DNA of 64,000 nucleotides from Ligilactobacillus ubinensis (GTDB taxonomy: Bacteria; Bacillota; Bacilli; Lactobacillales; Lactobacillaceae): NCBI RefSeq assembly GCF_024160875.1, contig NZ_JAIULA010000016.1, forward strand, positions 1 to 64,000, read 5' to 3'. Below, one piece after another: positions 1-8,296 of the stretch. Each line of letters opens with the position of its first letter. Within the stretch, counting starts at the first letter, position 1. Under the pieces are notes generated by a model that saw only the letters and a list, made by a program, of their open reading frames with translations, did not search any database and was not told the origin of the DNA. Made by a program: the position numbers and the translations under genes.

Positions 1-10
1 GTTTGCTTTT

Positions 11-36
11 CCACCCGCAAAGCAGGTGGTTTTTTG
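11..36 (+). terminator. Rho-independent terminator of a gene lying before the window
   Basis: An 8-bp stem (CCACCCGC / GCAGGTGG, one mismatch) closes a 3-base loop and is followed by TTTTTTG. It presumably ends a transcription unit entering from the left; that gene is not in the window. Confidence 0.6.
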
Positions 37-80
37 TTTCGCACGCAAGCGAGCTCAACTAGGTCTAAAGACAAAATCAT

Positions 81-117
81 AAAAAGAGGAAAAACCAGTA
101 GATTTTTCCTCTTTTTA
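81..117. terminator. Bidirectional terminator-like hairpin
   Basis: A perfect 14-bp stem (AAAAAGAGGAAAAA / TTTTTCCTCTTTTT) around an 8-base loop. The A-run and T-run on either side would let it work in both directions. It isolates the upstream unit from the GNAT gene that follows. Confidence 0.6.
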
Positions 118-161
118 GCGTATAATTAGGCTATCTTTTTATTATAATAGGGTGTGAAAAA

Positions 162-677
162 TTGATTTATGTTAGAAAAGCAGTTTTAACGGATCTAGAA
201 ACAATAATGCAGATATTTGAAGAAGCCCGTATTTTATTAGCTACAGATGGTAGTACTCAATGGCAAAATGGGCAACCGAATCAAAGTACGTTCAAACAAG
301 ATATTGAAAATCAAGAATGCTATGTTTTAATAGTGTCTGGTCAGATAGCAGGAATGGCAACGCTAAAGCAAGAAGGTGATCCCAATTATCAACAAATCAC
401 CGCTGGAAAGTGGCACTCGCATAAAAGATATGTTGCTTTGCATCGAGTAGCCATTTCAAATAAATTTCGAGGGAAACACTTAACGAGCTATTTTTTCTCA
501 AATTTATTTACTGTAATAAAAGGTTTAGGTATTAATACTGTGCGTATTGATACACATGAGTTGAATAAACGGATGCAAAAGGTAATAATAAACGTGGGAT
601 TTATATACTGCGGAATTATTTATATAGCTAGAGATCCAGATCCAAAAAGACTAGCATACGATATTGAATTGACTTAA
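162..677 (+). CDS. GNAT-family N-acetyltransferase
   Basis: A 171-aa protein that probably moves an acetyl group from acetyl-CoA to an unknown amine. The GNAT core is seen from about residue 85: the beta4 strand HRVAISNKFRGKHL carries the R-G-K pyrophosphate loop, followed by the helix and the IRIDTHELN...VGFIYCG strand pattern. The start is TTG, chosen because a GGGTG ribosome site sits 8-12 bases upstream and no ATG lies near. It stands alone between a terminator and a promoter for the next gene. The substrate is unknown; similar proteins are often annotated only as GNAT. Confidence 0.8.
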   Translation: MIYVRKAVLTDLETIMQIFEEARILLATDGSTQWQNGQPNQSTFKQDIENQECYVLIVSGQIAGMATLKQEGDPNYQQITAGKWHSHKRYVALHRVAISNKFRGKHLTSYFFSNLFTVIKGLGINTVRIDTHELNKRMQKVIINVGFIYCGIIYIARDPDPKRLAYDIELT

Positions 678-845
678 TGTCAATATTTGAGAAAAGGACA
701 GTTTTTAAATTATGCCAGTAGTAAGCATGCTAATAGCGTTACATTGGATATTAATTGAAAACATTTAAAGTTCTATAATAGTAATTATGAAGTGATTATT
801 ATATAATACAATAACTTTTTTATAGTCACTCTTATTAGTGTTTTA

Positions 846-854
846 TGCTATAAT
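846..854 (+). promoter_or_regulatory. Extended -10 promoter for the 159-aa gene
   Basis: TGCTATAAT is a perfect extended -10 element, about 40 bases before the TTG start at 895. The matching -35 region (TCACTC) is poor, as is common with TGn extended promoters. Confidence 0.5.
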
Positions 855-894
855 AAGTCTGTAATATTACAATTTGAAGTAGGGGGGACTTAAA

Positions 895-1374
895 TTGCTA
901 GAAAAGATACGTTTGCGTAAGTCACTCGATCAGAAAATAGAAGTTGGCAATGTAATAAAATATAGAACTGCAACATTTGTTATTATTAATATCTTAGATA
1001 TTCAAGTAGTAGACTATGAAACTAAGCAATCCATTGCCGTGTATGATTGTTTAGCACAACAGTATAATACTCCTGATTTATCGCAAGAGTATACGGTGAT
1101 GCAAACAGAACTATGTTATGATTCCAATGAATTTCGCCAAGTATCAGAGGTTGGTGATTTAATATTTGATGAAGAAACAGGTATTTGGGTAACAATCAAT
1201 ACGATTTTAGGGGTTAGATTTTCGAATAATAAAATGTATGTTACGTATGAGTTCACACCTATTCCTGAGTGGAGTGAACAAGAAATGGAAAAACAGATGT
1301 TAAAAAAGCGTCGTTCTATAATGAAATTGATAAAATCAAAAAATAACATTAATGAGAGCACTGGAAATAAGTAA
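895..1374 (+). CDS. Hypothetical protein, 159 aa
   Basis: I do not recognise this family. The TTG start follows a strong AGGGGGG ribosome site. The protein is soluble, rich in beta-strand patterns (residues 15-125), has no signal peptide or TM segment, and ends in a very basic tail (about residues 138-159, KKRRSIMKLIKSKNN), which could bind nucleic acid. It is monocistronic, with an extended -10 promoter before it and a terminator overlapping its stop codon. The reading frame has normal codon use for the window, so it is likely a real gene. Confidence 0.65.
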   Translation: MLEKIRLRKSLDQKIEVGNVIKYRTATFVIINILDIQVVDYETKQSIAVYDCLAQQYNTPDLSQEYTVMQTELCYDSNEFRQVSEVGDLIFDEETGIWVTINTILGVRFSNNKMYVTYEFTPIPEWSEQEMEKQMLKKRRSIMKLIKSKNNINESTGNK

Positions 1375-1391
1375 CTATCCAGTGCTTTTAT
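1357..1391 (+). terminator. Terminator overlapping the stop codon of the 159-aa gene
   Basis: A 9-bp perfect stem (AGCACTGGA / TCCAGTGCT) followed by TTTTATT. The left arm lies within the last codons of the gene. Confidence 0.8.
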
Positions 1392-1515
1392 TATAACCAT
1401 CCAGAATAAGTAGCTTATTTTACAAATTAAAATATGATTGAATTTTTTTAAAAATAGTGTTATATTACCATTAGTCAAATGTAATGTGATGAAATTACTT
1501 TTAGGAGGCGTTTAT

Positions 1516-2607
1516 ATGACAACAAATTTTATGAGCAATTATAGTTATGGCAAAGAATGTTTTAAAGAAATACCAGAGGTGATTAAGCCGTATGGTTTTA
1601 AAACGGTTGCTTTTATAGGTGGCAAACGAGCACTTGCAAGTTCAGAAGAAGCAGTAAGAAGTGTACTTACATCTTCTGATATCGAAGTTACAGGAAGTTT
1701 TGTATATGGAACTGAATCGACTCAGAGAAATATTGATCAGCTTACAGAAAAAGATGAAGTTAAAAAAGCTGATGTAATTTTTGGGTTTGGCGGTGGTAAA
1801 GCATTAGATACAGCTAAAATGGTAGCCACTCAATTAAAAAAACCAATTTTTACATTTCCAACTATCTGTTCTAATTGTTCTGCTGGAACTGCTATTGCTG
1901 TTATTTACGCGGATAATGGTGACTTTGAAAAATATGGTTTTCCAACGACCCCATTACATATCTTCATTAATAATGACGTGATTGCTAAAGCACCGAAAGA
2001 GTATTTTTGGGCTGGAGTGGGTGATGGTATAAGCAAAGCGCCAGAAGTAGCACATGCAGTTGCAGCTGCAAAAAAACGTGGTATCACGTTACCGCATACA
2101 GCTACTCTAGGAGCAGCAATAGCTGAATCTTCAGCGGAAGCATTTTATAAATATGGTCCGCAGGGTATTCAAGATGTCGAAAACAATATTGCAAGTAGTG
2201 CTGTTGAAGAAGTTGCGTTAGATATTGTGATATCTACAGGTTATGCTTCTAATTTAGTGAATCAACCAGATTTTTATTATAATTCTTGTCATGCACATGC
2301 TTTTTATAATGCGACAACAGCAATAAAACGTGAAGGAAAATTCCTACATGGACAGGTTGTTTCTTTTGGTGTCTTAGTTTTGTATGCTTTTTATGGGGAA
2401 CAAGAAGAGTTAGCTAGAACTAGCAAGTTTAATAAATCAATAGGATTACCAACTACATTGGCGGAATTGAACTTAAGTGAAAAAGATATTCCAAAGATTG
2501 TTGAAATTGCAATGACAACAAATGAATATAAGAACTTGCCGTTCGAAGCAGCCGACTTTGCTGCAGCAATTCGTAAAGCAGATGAATTTGGAAAATCACT
2601 GGCATAA
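1516..2607 (+). CDS. Iron-containing alcohol dehydrogenase family protein (GldA/HcxA-like)
   Basis: A 363-aa NAD(P)-dependent oxidoreductase of the glycerol-dehydrogenase-like branch of the type III alcohol dehydrogenases. The nucleotide-binding GFGGGKALDTAK motif is at about residues 90-101. Metal-site features follow: GDGISK near residue 165, and a His-containing segment (CHAHAFYNA) near 260 with a second His (FLHGQ) further on. Start ATG 1516 is set by AGGAGGCG six bases upstream; an in-frame upstream ATG at 1438 has no ribosome site. The relatives GldA (glycerol) and HcxA/YbdH (2-oxoacid reduction) make the substrate uncertain. The neighbouring T-box-controlled ketoacid reductase would suit an HcxA-like role. 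Confidence 0.8.
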   Translation: MTTNFMSNYSYGKECFKEIPEVIKPYGFKTVAFIGGKRALASSEEAVRSVLTSSDIEVTGSFVYGTESTQRNIDQLTEKDEVKKADVIFGFGGGKALDTAKMVATQLKKPIFTFPTICSNCSAGTAIAVIYADNGDFEKYGFPTTPLHIFINNDVIAKAPKEYFWAGVGDGISKAPEVAHAVAAAKKRGITLPHTATLGAAIAESSAEAFYKYGPQGIQDVENNIASSAVEEVALDIVISTGYASNLVNQPDFYYNSCHAHAFYNATTAIKREGKFLHGQVVSFGVLVLYAFYGEQEELARTSKFNKSIGLPTTLAELNLSEKDIPKIVEIAMTTNEYKNLPFEAADFAAAIRKADEFGKSLA

Positions 2608-2629
2608 AAATAAATATTGATGTAAAGTA

Positions 2630-2658
2630 TTGACAATTAGAATTTAGAGTATTATATT
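2630..2658 (+). promoter_or_regulatory. Strong promoter of the T-box leader
   Basis: TTGACA (2630-2635), a 17-base spacer, then TATATT (2653-2658): near-consensus sigma-A promoter. Transcription would begin at about 2665, at the 5' end of the T-box leader. Confidence 0.75.
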
Positions 2659-2664
2659 AATAAT

Positions 2665-2960
2665 CAATAAATAGTTGATGAAAATAAACACATTGAAAAA
2701 GAAAAAGTAGCTGTTGCGGGAGTGTTAGCGAGCTTTGTTTGGTGAGAGAAAGCCACAAAAGCAAGGGTGAAAATCGTCTTTGAGTGCCAGGATGAAATTA
2801 AGTAATCTTTGGTGGGTACGCCCATTATCGCGTTAGTGTATCGCTTGTTTTTTAACTTGCCGTACATGAAGAGGCTGTAGTTGTGAAACTATGGCGAAAA
2901 AAAGGTGGTAACACGCAAGACGTCCTTTGATTACATTTAGTGTAATCAAAGGCTTTTTTT
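2665..2960 (+). promoter_or_regulatory. T-box riboswitch, apparent specifier AUC (Ile)
   Basis: A leader of about 300 nt. Stem I elements are present: AGTA-type loop E near 2708, AG-bulge AGCGAG near 2728, TTTGGTG apical loop. The specifier context GAAA-ATC-G-TCTTTGAG places ATC at 2773-2775, with the same spacing as GAAA-GGC-A-TTCTTGAG in glyQS leaders. The T-box bulge AAGGTGGTAACACG is at 2902-2915. It is followed by the terminator (12-bp perfect stem, 2924-2952, then T7). Uncharged tRNA-Ile would be expected to stabilise the antiterminator and switch on the ketoacid reductase gene. The base after the codon is G rather than the usual A, so the specifier call is inference. Confidence 0.88.
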
Positions 2961-3008
2961 GTGCTTTTTGCTGAGACTAAATCTTAGATATAGAAAGAAG
3001 AAGTTAAG

Positions 3009-4010
3009 ATGAAATTTACAGTAGTTGGTGCAGGAGCAATGGGATTGCGTTATGGCGTGTTATTACAAGAAGCAGGAAATGAAGTTGACTTTGTAGATGC
3101 TTGGCAACCGCATGTGGATAAAATGAAAGAACAAGGTGGTGTGTATGTTACACGTGATCATGAAAATGAGCATTTAGTTCCTGTTAACGTCTATTATCCA
3201 GAAGAATATACAAACCAAGATCAAGATGTTTTAGTCTTTTTCTTAAAGCAAATGCAACTAGAAGATATGTTGAAAAGATGTAAGCATTTCTTTAATGATA
3301 AGCAATATGTTTTAACATGCATGAATGGCATGGGGCATGTTGAAAAACTATTACAGTATTTCAAACCGGAAAAAATAATTGCAGGTACAGCATTAGTTGC
3401 AACTATTTTAGATGGGCCGGGTAAAGTTGATTTTGTTGGCAAACCAGGTGCTGGCTCAATGAACATGGCAAATTATACAGAAAAGCCGGATGATGTTACT
3501 TATAAATTAGTAGAGGAATTAAAAAAAGCAAACTTCAATCCAAACTTAACAACTAATTTTAAAGGTACTTTAATGGCTAAAGTCGTCTTTAATTCAGTGG
3601 TTAATACATTATGTACATTATTTGAAATTAAAATGGTTGAATATGCTTCTTATGCAGGAGCAGATGAAATGTCAATGCAACTTATTAATGAGGCATATGA
3701 TGTATGTGAATTAGATGGTATCAAGATGTTAAATACACGGCAAGAAGAATTAGATTCAATTAATTACGTTAGCAAAGTGGCTAACCCGTTACACTATCCT
3801 TCGATGTATCAGGATATGAGTAAAAATCGGCCGACAGAAGTTGACTATATCAATGGCTATCTAGTTTCTCTAGGAAAAAAGCATGGCTATGAAGCTAAAA
3901 CGCATGAATTTTTAGCACATTTAGTTCATTTAGCAGAGCATAATCGTCAAGCAAAAACTAAAATAAATAAGTTGAATACAAAGATGGAGAAGCGTGCAGT
4001 AAATTTTTAA
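3009..4010 (+). CDS. panE: Ketopantoate/2-ketoacid reductase family protein (PanE/ApbA fold)
   Basis: A 333-aa NADPH-dependent reductase. The N-terminal Rossmann motif GAGAMG is at residues 7-12, the conserved NG (CMNGMG) near 100, and the C-terminal ApbA domain carries K and N of the signature KVVFNSVVNT near 195-205. PanE reduces 2-dehydropantoate. In lactic acid bacteria a PanE-like enzyme also reduces branched-chain 2-ketoacids to D-2-hydroxyacids. The Ile-type T-box immediately upstream favours that second role (keto-methylvalerate or ketoisocaproate), but this is inference. Ribosome site AGAAAGAAG is modest. A DUF554 protein and an AEC transporter follow after 170 bases. Confidence 0.82.
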   Translation: MKFTVVGAGAMGLRYGVLLQEAGNEVDFVDAWQPHVDKMKEQGGVYVTRDHENEHLVPVNVYYPEEYTNQDQDVLVFFLKQMQLEDMLKRCKHFFNDKQYVLTCMNGMGHVEKLLQYFKPEKIIAGTALVATILDGPGKVDFVGKPGAGSMNMANYTEKPDDVTYKLVEELKKANFNPNLTTNFKGTLMAKVVFNSVVNTLCTLFEIKMVEYASYAGADEMSMQLINEAYDVCELDGIKMLNTRQEELDSINYVSKVANPLHYPSMYQDMSKNRPTEVDYINGYLVSLGKKHGYEAKTHEFLAHLVHLAEHNRQAKTKINKLNTKMEKRAVNF

Positions 4011-4182
4011 TGTAAGCTCAGATGAAATGTAGAAGGTTATTTTCTTAGTAACTTATTCTTTATAGGGAGGATTCCCATTATTGTTTAAGTTAGATTAGAA
4101 AAAAACCTTTTATTTTTCTTTTTTATAGGAATACATATGTTAGAATTACTAAATGTAAGTTTAATTAATAAGGAGGTTTCTT

Positions 4183-4899
4183 ATGCCAGGAATAGGAACG
4201 ATTGTAAATGTTTTTGCTGTACTTGGTGGCGGAACAGTTGGATTGCTTTTTTCACGCCTTATAAAGAAAAGTATGCAAAAAACAATTATGCAATCTTTAG
4301 GTTTAGCAACATCATTTATTGGTATTGCGGGAGCGTTACAACATATTTTTGTGATTAAAAATAATGCATTAACAGTTACTCAAACACTAACGGCAGCTAT
4401 TTGTTTAGCATTAGGAGCATTTATAGGCGAGATATTTGATCTTGATGGACAGATTATGCAGTTTGGGACATGGTTGCGTAAAATTGCTAAACGTGAAGGT
4501 GATACACGTTTTGTAGATGGATTTATCATAGCAACATTAACTACTTGTATCGGTGCAATGGCTATTGTAGGAGCTCTACAGGATGGAATTAATCATGATC
4601 CATCAATGTTATTTACTAAAGCAATTTTAGATGGAACAATAATAATGCTATATGCAGCTGCATTTGGAATTGGACCACTTTTTGCTTGTATACCAATTGG
4701 TATTTTACAAGGAGGAATCACGTTGTTTTCATTTGCAATCAAACCTTTTTTAACGACTACTATGACTAATGGCTTGAGTCTGGTTGGATCAATGCTTATT
4801 TTGTGTATCGGATTAAATTTGCTATTAGATGCTAAAATAAAGGTGGCTAACATGTTACCATCTTTATTAGTGATAATAATTTATTCGGCATTTTTTTAG
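4183..4899 (+). CDS. DUF554 family membrane protein
   Basis: A 238-aa integral membrane protein with about seven hydrophobic segments. The DUF554 hallmark N-terminus (PGIGTIVNVFAVLGGGTVGLL) and the GxGxIIGE-like segment (ALGAFIGEIFDLDG, near residue 85) are visible. Start ATG 4183 follows AAGGAGG with a normal gap. The family (E. coli YdfK-like) has no settled function. The gene stops 12 bases before the AEC transporter, so the two are probably one operon; whether they share the T-box transcript with the reductase gene is unclear because of the 170-base gap. Confidence 0.82.
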   Translation: MPGIGTIVNVFAVLGGGTVGLLFSRLIKKSMQKTIMQSLGLATSFIGIAGALQHIFVIKNNALTVTQTLTAAICLALGAFIGEIFDLDGQIMQFGTWLRKIAKREGDTRFVDGFIIATLTTCIGAMAIVGALQDGINHDPSMLFTKAILDGTIIMLYAAAFGIGPLFACIPIGILQGGITLFSFAIKPFLTTTMTNGLSLVGSMLILCIGLNLLLDAKIKVANMLPSLLVIIIYSAFF

Positions 4900-4911
4900 G
4901 GGGAATTTCAA

Positions 4912-5817
4912 ATGGCTATTTTTTTGCAAGTGATGTTGCCAGTTTTATTAATATTTGCAAGTGGTTTTTTATTGCAAAATGCATTGAAATTAGATATTAA
5001 ACCAATCTCAACTTTAGCAATGTATCTATTATTACCATTTTTAGTGTTTAAGATATTCTATCAACAAAAAATAGATATTAATTTTTTATATATTTTCATT
5101 ATTGCTTTTTTAATAATGACTGTTTTACTTATTTTAGGAATTATAATGGGAAAGTTTTTAAGTTATGATACAAAGAAATTAAGTGCATTTTTATTAACAA
5201 CCATTTTTTCTAATAGTGGTAATTTTGGTGTTCCAATTGCTTTATTTGCTTTTGGAACACAATCTATGAAATATGCAATGCCAATAATGATAATTCATAC
5301 GATATTTATGGGAATAATTGGTATTTATATTGCGGCAAGTGGATCTGCAAAAAGTTCAACTATCAGTTATGCACTAAGCAGTGTTTTACATCAACCAATG
5401 AACTATGTGATTATTCCCGGCATTTTACTGAATCAACTAAATATTGCTGTTCCAGTAAACCTGATGAAGTGGATTAATATGATTAGTAAAACAGCTATTC
5501 CAATTATTATGCTGACGCTAGGAATGCAACTTGCTAATGTGGCTATTACAAAAATAGACTGGAAAAGTGTTGGTTTTTCCAGCTTTATAAAACTTATTAT
5601 TGCACCAATAGTTGCCTATGTTATTTGCTTGTTTTTCCCAATCAGTACAATGTTGCGCAATATAATGATCATTATGACAGCAATGCCAAGTGCAGCCAAT
5701 ACAACGATATATGCAATTCAGTATGATGCTAATCCAGGATATGTTTCTAGCTGTACATTTGTTTCAACAATTATTAGTTTTGTCTCACTGACAATTCTTT
5801 TGAATCTTTTAGCATAG
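4912..5817 (+). CDS. AEC family transporter (auxin efflux carrier/malate permease type)
   Basis: A 301-aa inner-membrane carrier with about ten TM segments. The AEC features include the N-terminal helix pair with PISTLAMYLLLPFLVF, the central SNSGNFGVP motif (residues 101-109) and the C-terminal AMPSAANT motif (near 262), which mark the two crossover regions. In lactic acid bacteria AEC proteins move malate and other small carboxylates. Position behind a 2-ketoacid reductase suggests hydroxyacid or ketoacid transport, which is inference. AGGGGGAAT ribosome site; probably co-transcribed with the DUF554 gene 12 bases upstream. Confidence 0.85.
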   Translation: MAIFLQVMLPVLLIFASGFLLQNALKLDIKPISTLAMYLLLPFLVFKIFYQQKIDINFLYIFIIAFLIMTVLLILGIIMGKFLSYDTKKLSAFLLTTIFSNSGNFGVPIALFAFGTQSMKYAMPIMIIHTIFMGIIGIYIAASGSAKSSTISYALSSVLHQPMNYVIIPGILLNQLNIAVPVNLMKWINMISKTAIPIIMLTLGMQLANVAITKIDWKSVGFSSFIKLIIAPIVAYVICLFFPISTMLRNIMIIMTAMPSAANTTIYAIQYDANPGYVSSCTFVSTIISFVSLTILLNLLA

Positions 5818-5823
5818 TTAGGA

Positions 5824-6447
5824 TTAAGAATAGTAGTTAATTTCGCGATTATTTACTGGTTGTAATTCGCGATGGTTATTTGGAAAATCACTATGGAGCA
5901 TATCTAAAAAGTTTTGGGAAATAGCAATTGGTTGTGTTAAAACAATCCAAGTAACATTAGATAAAAGGGGTGGTGTTGTCAAACTACCTTTATACTCAAA
6001 ATAACTTAGCTTTTTGGGTAATATTTGATTAAAGATTTTAGCAGAAATCTGCGTATCTAAGACTCTCTCGAGATTATTTGAAATATTATTTTGAGAGACA
6101 ACATTGCCTAGAATTGCTAAAACTAAGAGTGAGTCATTTTTAGCTTTTGCGACAAAATGCAATTCACAGTCAAATTGTTTTGTTTCTAAAAAATGTTCAC
6201 TCCCATCATGGAAATGCATGCGTTCGAATAGATAGTGTTTTTTTCCAAGCTGTAATGTTCCATCTAGAAAAAATTGATCACCTGTATCTTTCAATTCTTT
6301 TTCGAGTAGGGAATCTCCAAAATTTATTTTTAATGGTTGTTTGCTCCAAGAATATTTTTTAGCTATAGTTTGTTCAAGATTAATTGGTGATTGATTTGAA
6401 TCAAGTTTTTCCCATTGATTTTGTTTCGAATAATCTAGACGTTGCAT
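5824..6447 (-). CDS. Alpha-type carbonic anhydrase
   Basis: A protein of about 207 aa that would hydrate CO2 to bicarbonate with a zinc cofactor. The first two zinc-ligand histidines lie in MHFHDGSEH (family pattern HxHxxxSEH), the third in the following CELHFVA strand, and the C-terminal GSLTTPPL substrate-pocket motif is intact. The QSPINL motif near the N-terminus is also typical. There is no signal peptide, so it is probably cytoplasmic, which is unusual for this mostly exported class. ATG 6447 is preferred over an upstream GTG because GGAG lies nine bases before it. The gene converges on the AEC transporter, with only 6 bases between. Confidence 0.85.
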   Translation of the reverse strand: MQRLDYSKQNQWEKLDSNQSPINLEQTIAKKYSWSKQPLKINFGDSLLEKELKDTGDQFFLDGTLQLGKKHYLFERMHFHDGSEHFLETKQFDCELHFVAKAKNDSLLVLAILGNVVSQNNISNNLERVLDTQISAKIFNQILPKKLSYFEYKGSLTTPPLLSNVTWIVLTQPIAISQNFLDMLHSDFPNNHRELQPVNNREINYYS

Positions 6448-6565
6448 GTTGTCACACTCCACTTTATTGATTGTTATTTTCTAATCATTGTTATTCTAGC
6501 ATTATTCTTTAGAAAGATGAAAAATATTGCACTATCTATCTTAGGGTAGAGTAAATATTTTAGTC

Positions 6566-7165
6566 TTATACAATTTGTTGAGCATGATGTACAAATTTAG
6601 GAAGAGTTCTTTGAACTAATATAAATAGTGCATATCCAAGCAATCCACCTAATGTATTTTGCAGTAAATCGTTTAGGTCAAATAAACGATGTTCAAGATA
6701 GAAATACGATAAAATCAACTGTGAAGTTTCTATTGTTAATGAGGTGAAAAAGGCAAGGATAAACATCTTCTTTAAAGATGCTGCATTTTTCCAAAGTATG
6801 CAGACAAAAAAGGTTAAGGGAACTAGCATAATAATGTTTCCAATAATTGTATATTGTGATGCAGCAGTATAGATTGATTTGTACATAGCCAAGGGGTGCC
6901 ATTCGATATCATCAAAATATCCAAAACCGTGTGCCGCACGAACCATACGTAAATAGGTCCAAGGTGTATATATGTTTATACTGTTTGTAAGTTGTGCAAC
7001 GCACGTTATATAAAATGCAAATAATAATTTTAGGACATTGCGCTTATTGAATGTAGGATAATGCGTTTGAGACCAATAACCTAGGAGGATAATAAGCACA
7101 AAAATACCAACCATAAGTGGATAAATTGTTAGAATTGGTAAATATAACGTAGAATTTATAAGCAT
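6566..7165 (-). CDS. VanZ family membrane protein
   Basis: A 199-aa protein with about five TM helices. The VanZ pattern is visible in the second half: NIIMLVPLTFFVCIL followed by SLTIETSQLILSYF and RLFDLNDLLQNTLGGLLGY, where the E-x-x-Q and D-x-x-D-x-x-x-N-x-x-G residues are the family hallmark. VanZ is linked to teicoplanin resistance, but most chromosomal homologues have no known role. Start ATG 7165 is chosen for GGTGAG five bases upstream; the frame also offers GTG at 7174. Monocistronic. Confidence 0.85.
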   Translation of the reverse strand: MLINSTLYLPILTIYPLMVGIFVLIILLGYWSQTHYPTFNKRNVLKLLFAFYITCVAQLTNSINIYTPWTYLRMVRAAHGFGYFDDIEWHPLAMYKSIYTAASQYTIIGNIIMLVPLTFFVCILWKNAASLKKMFILAFFTSLTIETSQLILSYFYLEHRLFDLNDLLQNTLGGLLGYALFILVQRTLPKFVHHAQQIV

Positions 7166-7367
7166 TAATCTCACCGACCTTTTTTATGTTTTATGAAATA
7201 TAATATTACCGACTAGGTTTGAATTAATTTTTAACAATCGATGAATTCTAGTCCTTTTATTATGGATACAATGTGAAGAAGCTAAAAATTAATTTATGAT
7301 AGAGAGCCATCGTTAATAAATTTTTATATTTATCAAGTAGTTATTATCATTTAAATTAGCTAAAGGG

Positions 7368-7396
7368 TTCAAACTTGACTTTAATTGGTTTATAAT
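7368..7396 (+). promoter_or_regulatory. Candidate promoter of the vitamin B6 operon
   Basis: TATAAT at 7391-7396 is a perfect -10. A weak -35 TTCAAA lies 17 bases upstream; a better TTGACT at 7375 is too close (10 bases). No riboswitch structure is evident in the short leader. Confidence 0.4.
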
Positions 7397-7435
7397 GAGA
7401 TACAATTAAAAAATAATGAGTTTTAAAGTGGGGTA

Positions 7436-8296
7436 ATGATGACATATATAAAGGATAATGGCCAAGTATTAGTGGCGGAAGATTTATCAGGAATAGGAAA
7501 TTTATCGCTAACAGTTGCTATTCCTATTCTACAAGCTCAAGGAGTACCACTTGCGTTGTTACCAACTAGTGTCTTGTCGACACAAACTGAAGGATTTGGT
7601 CAAGCTGTAACATTAGAAACAAGTACCTGGATGGAAGAAAGTTTTAATCATTGGAATGCAGCAGAAATTAATTTTGCAGGTGCACTTATAGGTTATTTAG
7701 GCAGTGTCGAGGTTCAGCATAAAATATTGCAATTTCTACAAAAAAAAGCGTTGGCTTTCTGTATAATTGATCCAGTTTTTGCAGATCAAGGAGCCTTATA
7801 TCCTAATATAACTGATGAGCAAATTATACATACTAAAGAATTGTTGCAATATGCTAACGTTATTACTCCAAATTTAACTGAAGCATGTTTTTTAACAGGA
7901 ATGAAATTACGTGAAAATAGTGCAGACTTTCATTTTGAGCTTTTAACAAAGTTAAATCGATTAACAAAATCTGGAGGTCAAATTGTTATAACTGGAATTA
8001 GCCAGAATAATCAGCGTGGTTGCGTATGGTTAGAAAATGGACACCTTACTTATTGTATGTATCCAGAATTAACAGGTCATTTTTATGGCAGTGGTGACAC
8101 ATTTTCCGCTTTATTAACTGGATATTTATGGAAGAAATATTCTTTTGGCAATGCAGTAAAATGTGCAACAAAATTAACCTATCAAGCGTTACAACAAACA
8201 GAGCGTCATAAGGAACGGCCACGTAAATATGGAGTGATATTAACAAATATTTTAAGTTTATTAAGTGAGAGAAAGGAAGAGGAGTTTTATGAATGA
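7436..8296 (+). CDS. Pyridoxal/pyridoxamine kinase (PfkB-like)
   Basis: A 286-aa kinase that would phosphorylate vitamin B6 vitamers with ATP. The PdxK/PdxY/ThiD-like features are VAEDLSGIGNLSL at the N-terminus, the DPVFADQG strand near residue 115, TPNLTEA near 142, and the ATP/anion-hole motif GSGDTFSALLTGYL near 221, with the catalytic Asp in GSGD. Two adjacent ATGs (7436, 7439) follow AAAGTGGGG. The stop codon overlaps the start of an ECF S component by 8 bases, implying coupled translation and a shared role in B6 uptake and trapping. Confidence 0.85.
   Translation: MMTYIKDNGQVLVAEDLSGIGNLSLTVAIPILQAQGVPLALLPTSVLSTQTEGFGQAVTLETSTWMEESFNHWNAAEINFAGALIGYLGSVEVQHKILQFLQKKALAFCIIDPVFADQGALYPNITDEQIIHTKELLQYANVITPNLTEACFLTGMKLRENSADFHFELLTKLNRLTKSGGQIVITGISQNNQRGCVWLENGHLTYCMYPELTGHFYGSGDTFSALLTGYLWKKYSFGNAVKCATKLTYQALQQTERHKERPRKYGVILTNILSLLSERKEEEFYE

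Noticed and set aside
2664-2867. Minus-strand ORF of 67 codons in the T-box leader
   Set aside because: It is antisense to the structured leader and has no ribosome site.
4137-4358. ORF of 73 codons before the DUF554 gene as a leader peptide
   Set aside because: It overlaps the DUF554 gene in another frame and has no ribosome site; ATG 4183 has a strong one.
7375-7396. TTGACT-TATAAT as the B6 operon promoter
   Set aside because: Only 10 bases separate them; sigma-A needs 16-18, so TTCAAA was taken as the weak -35 instead.
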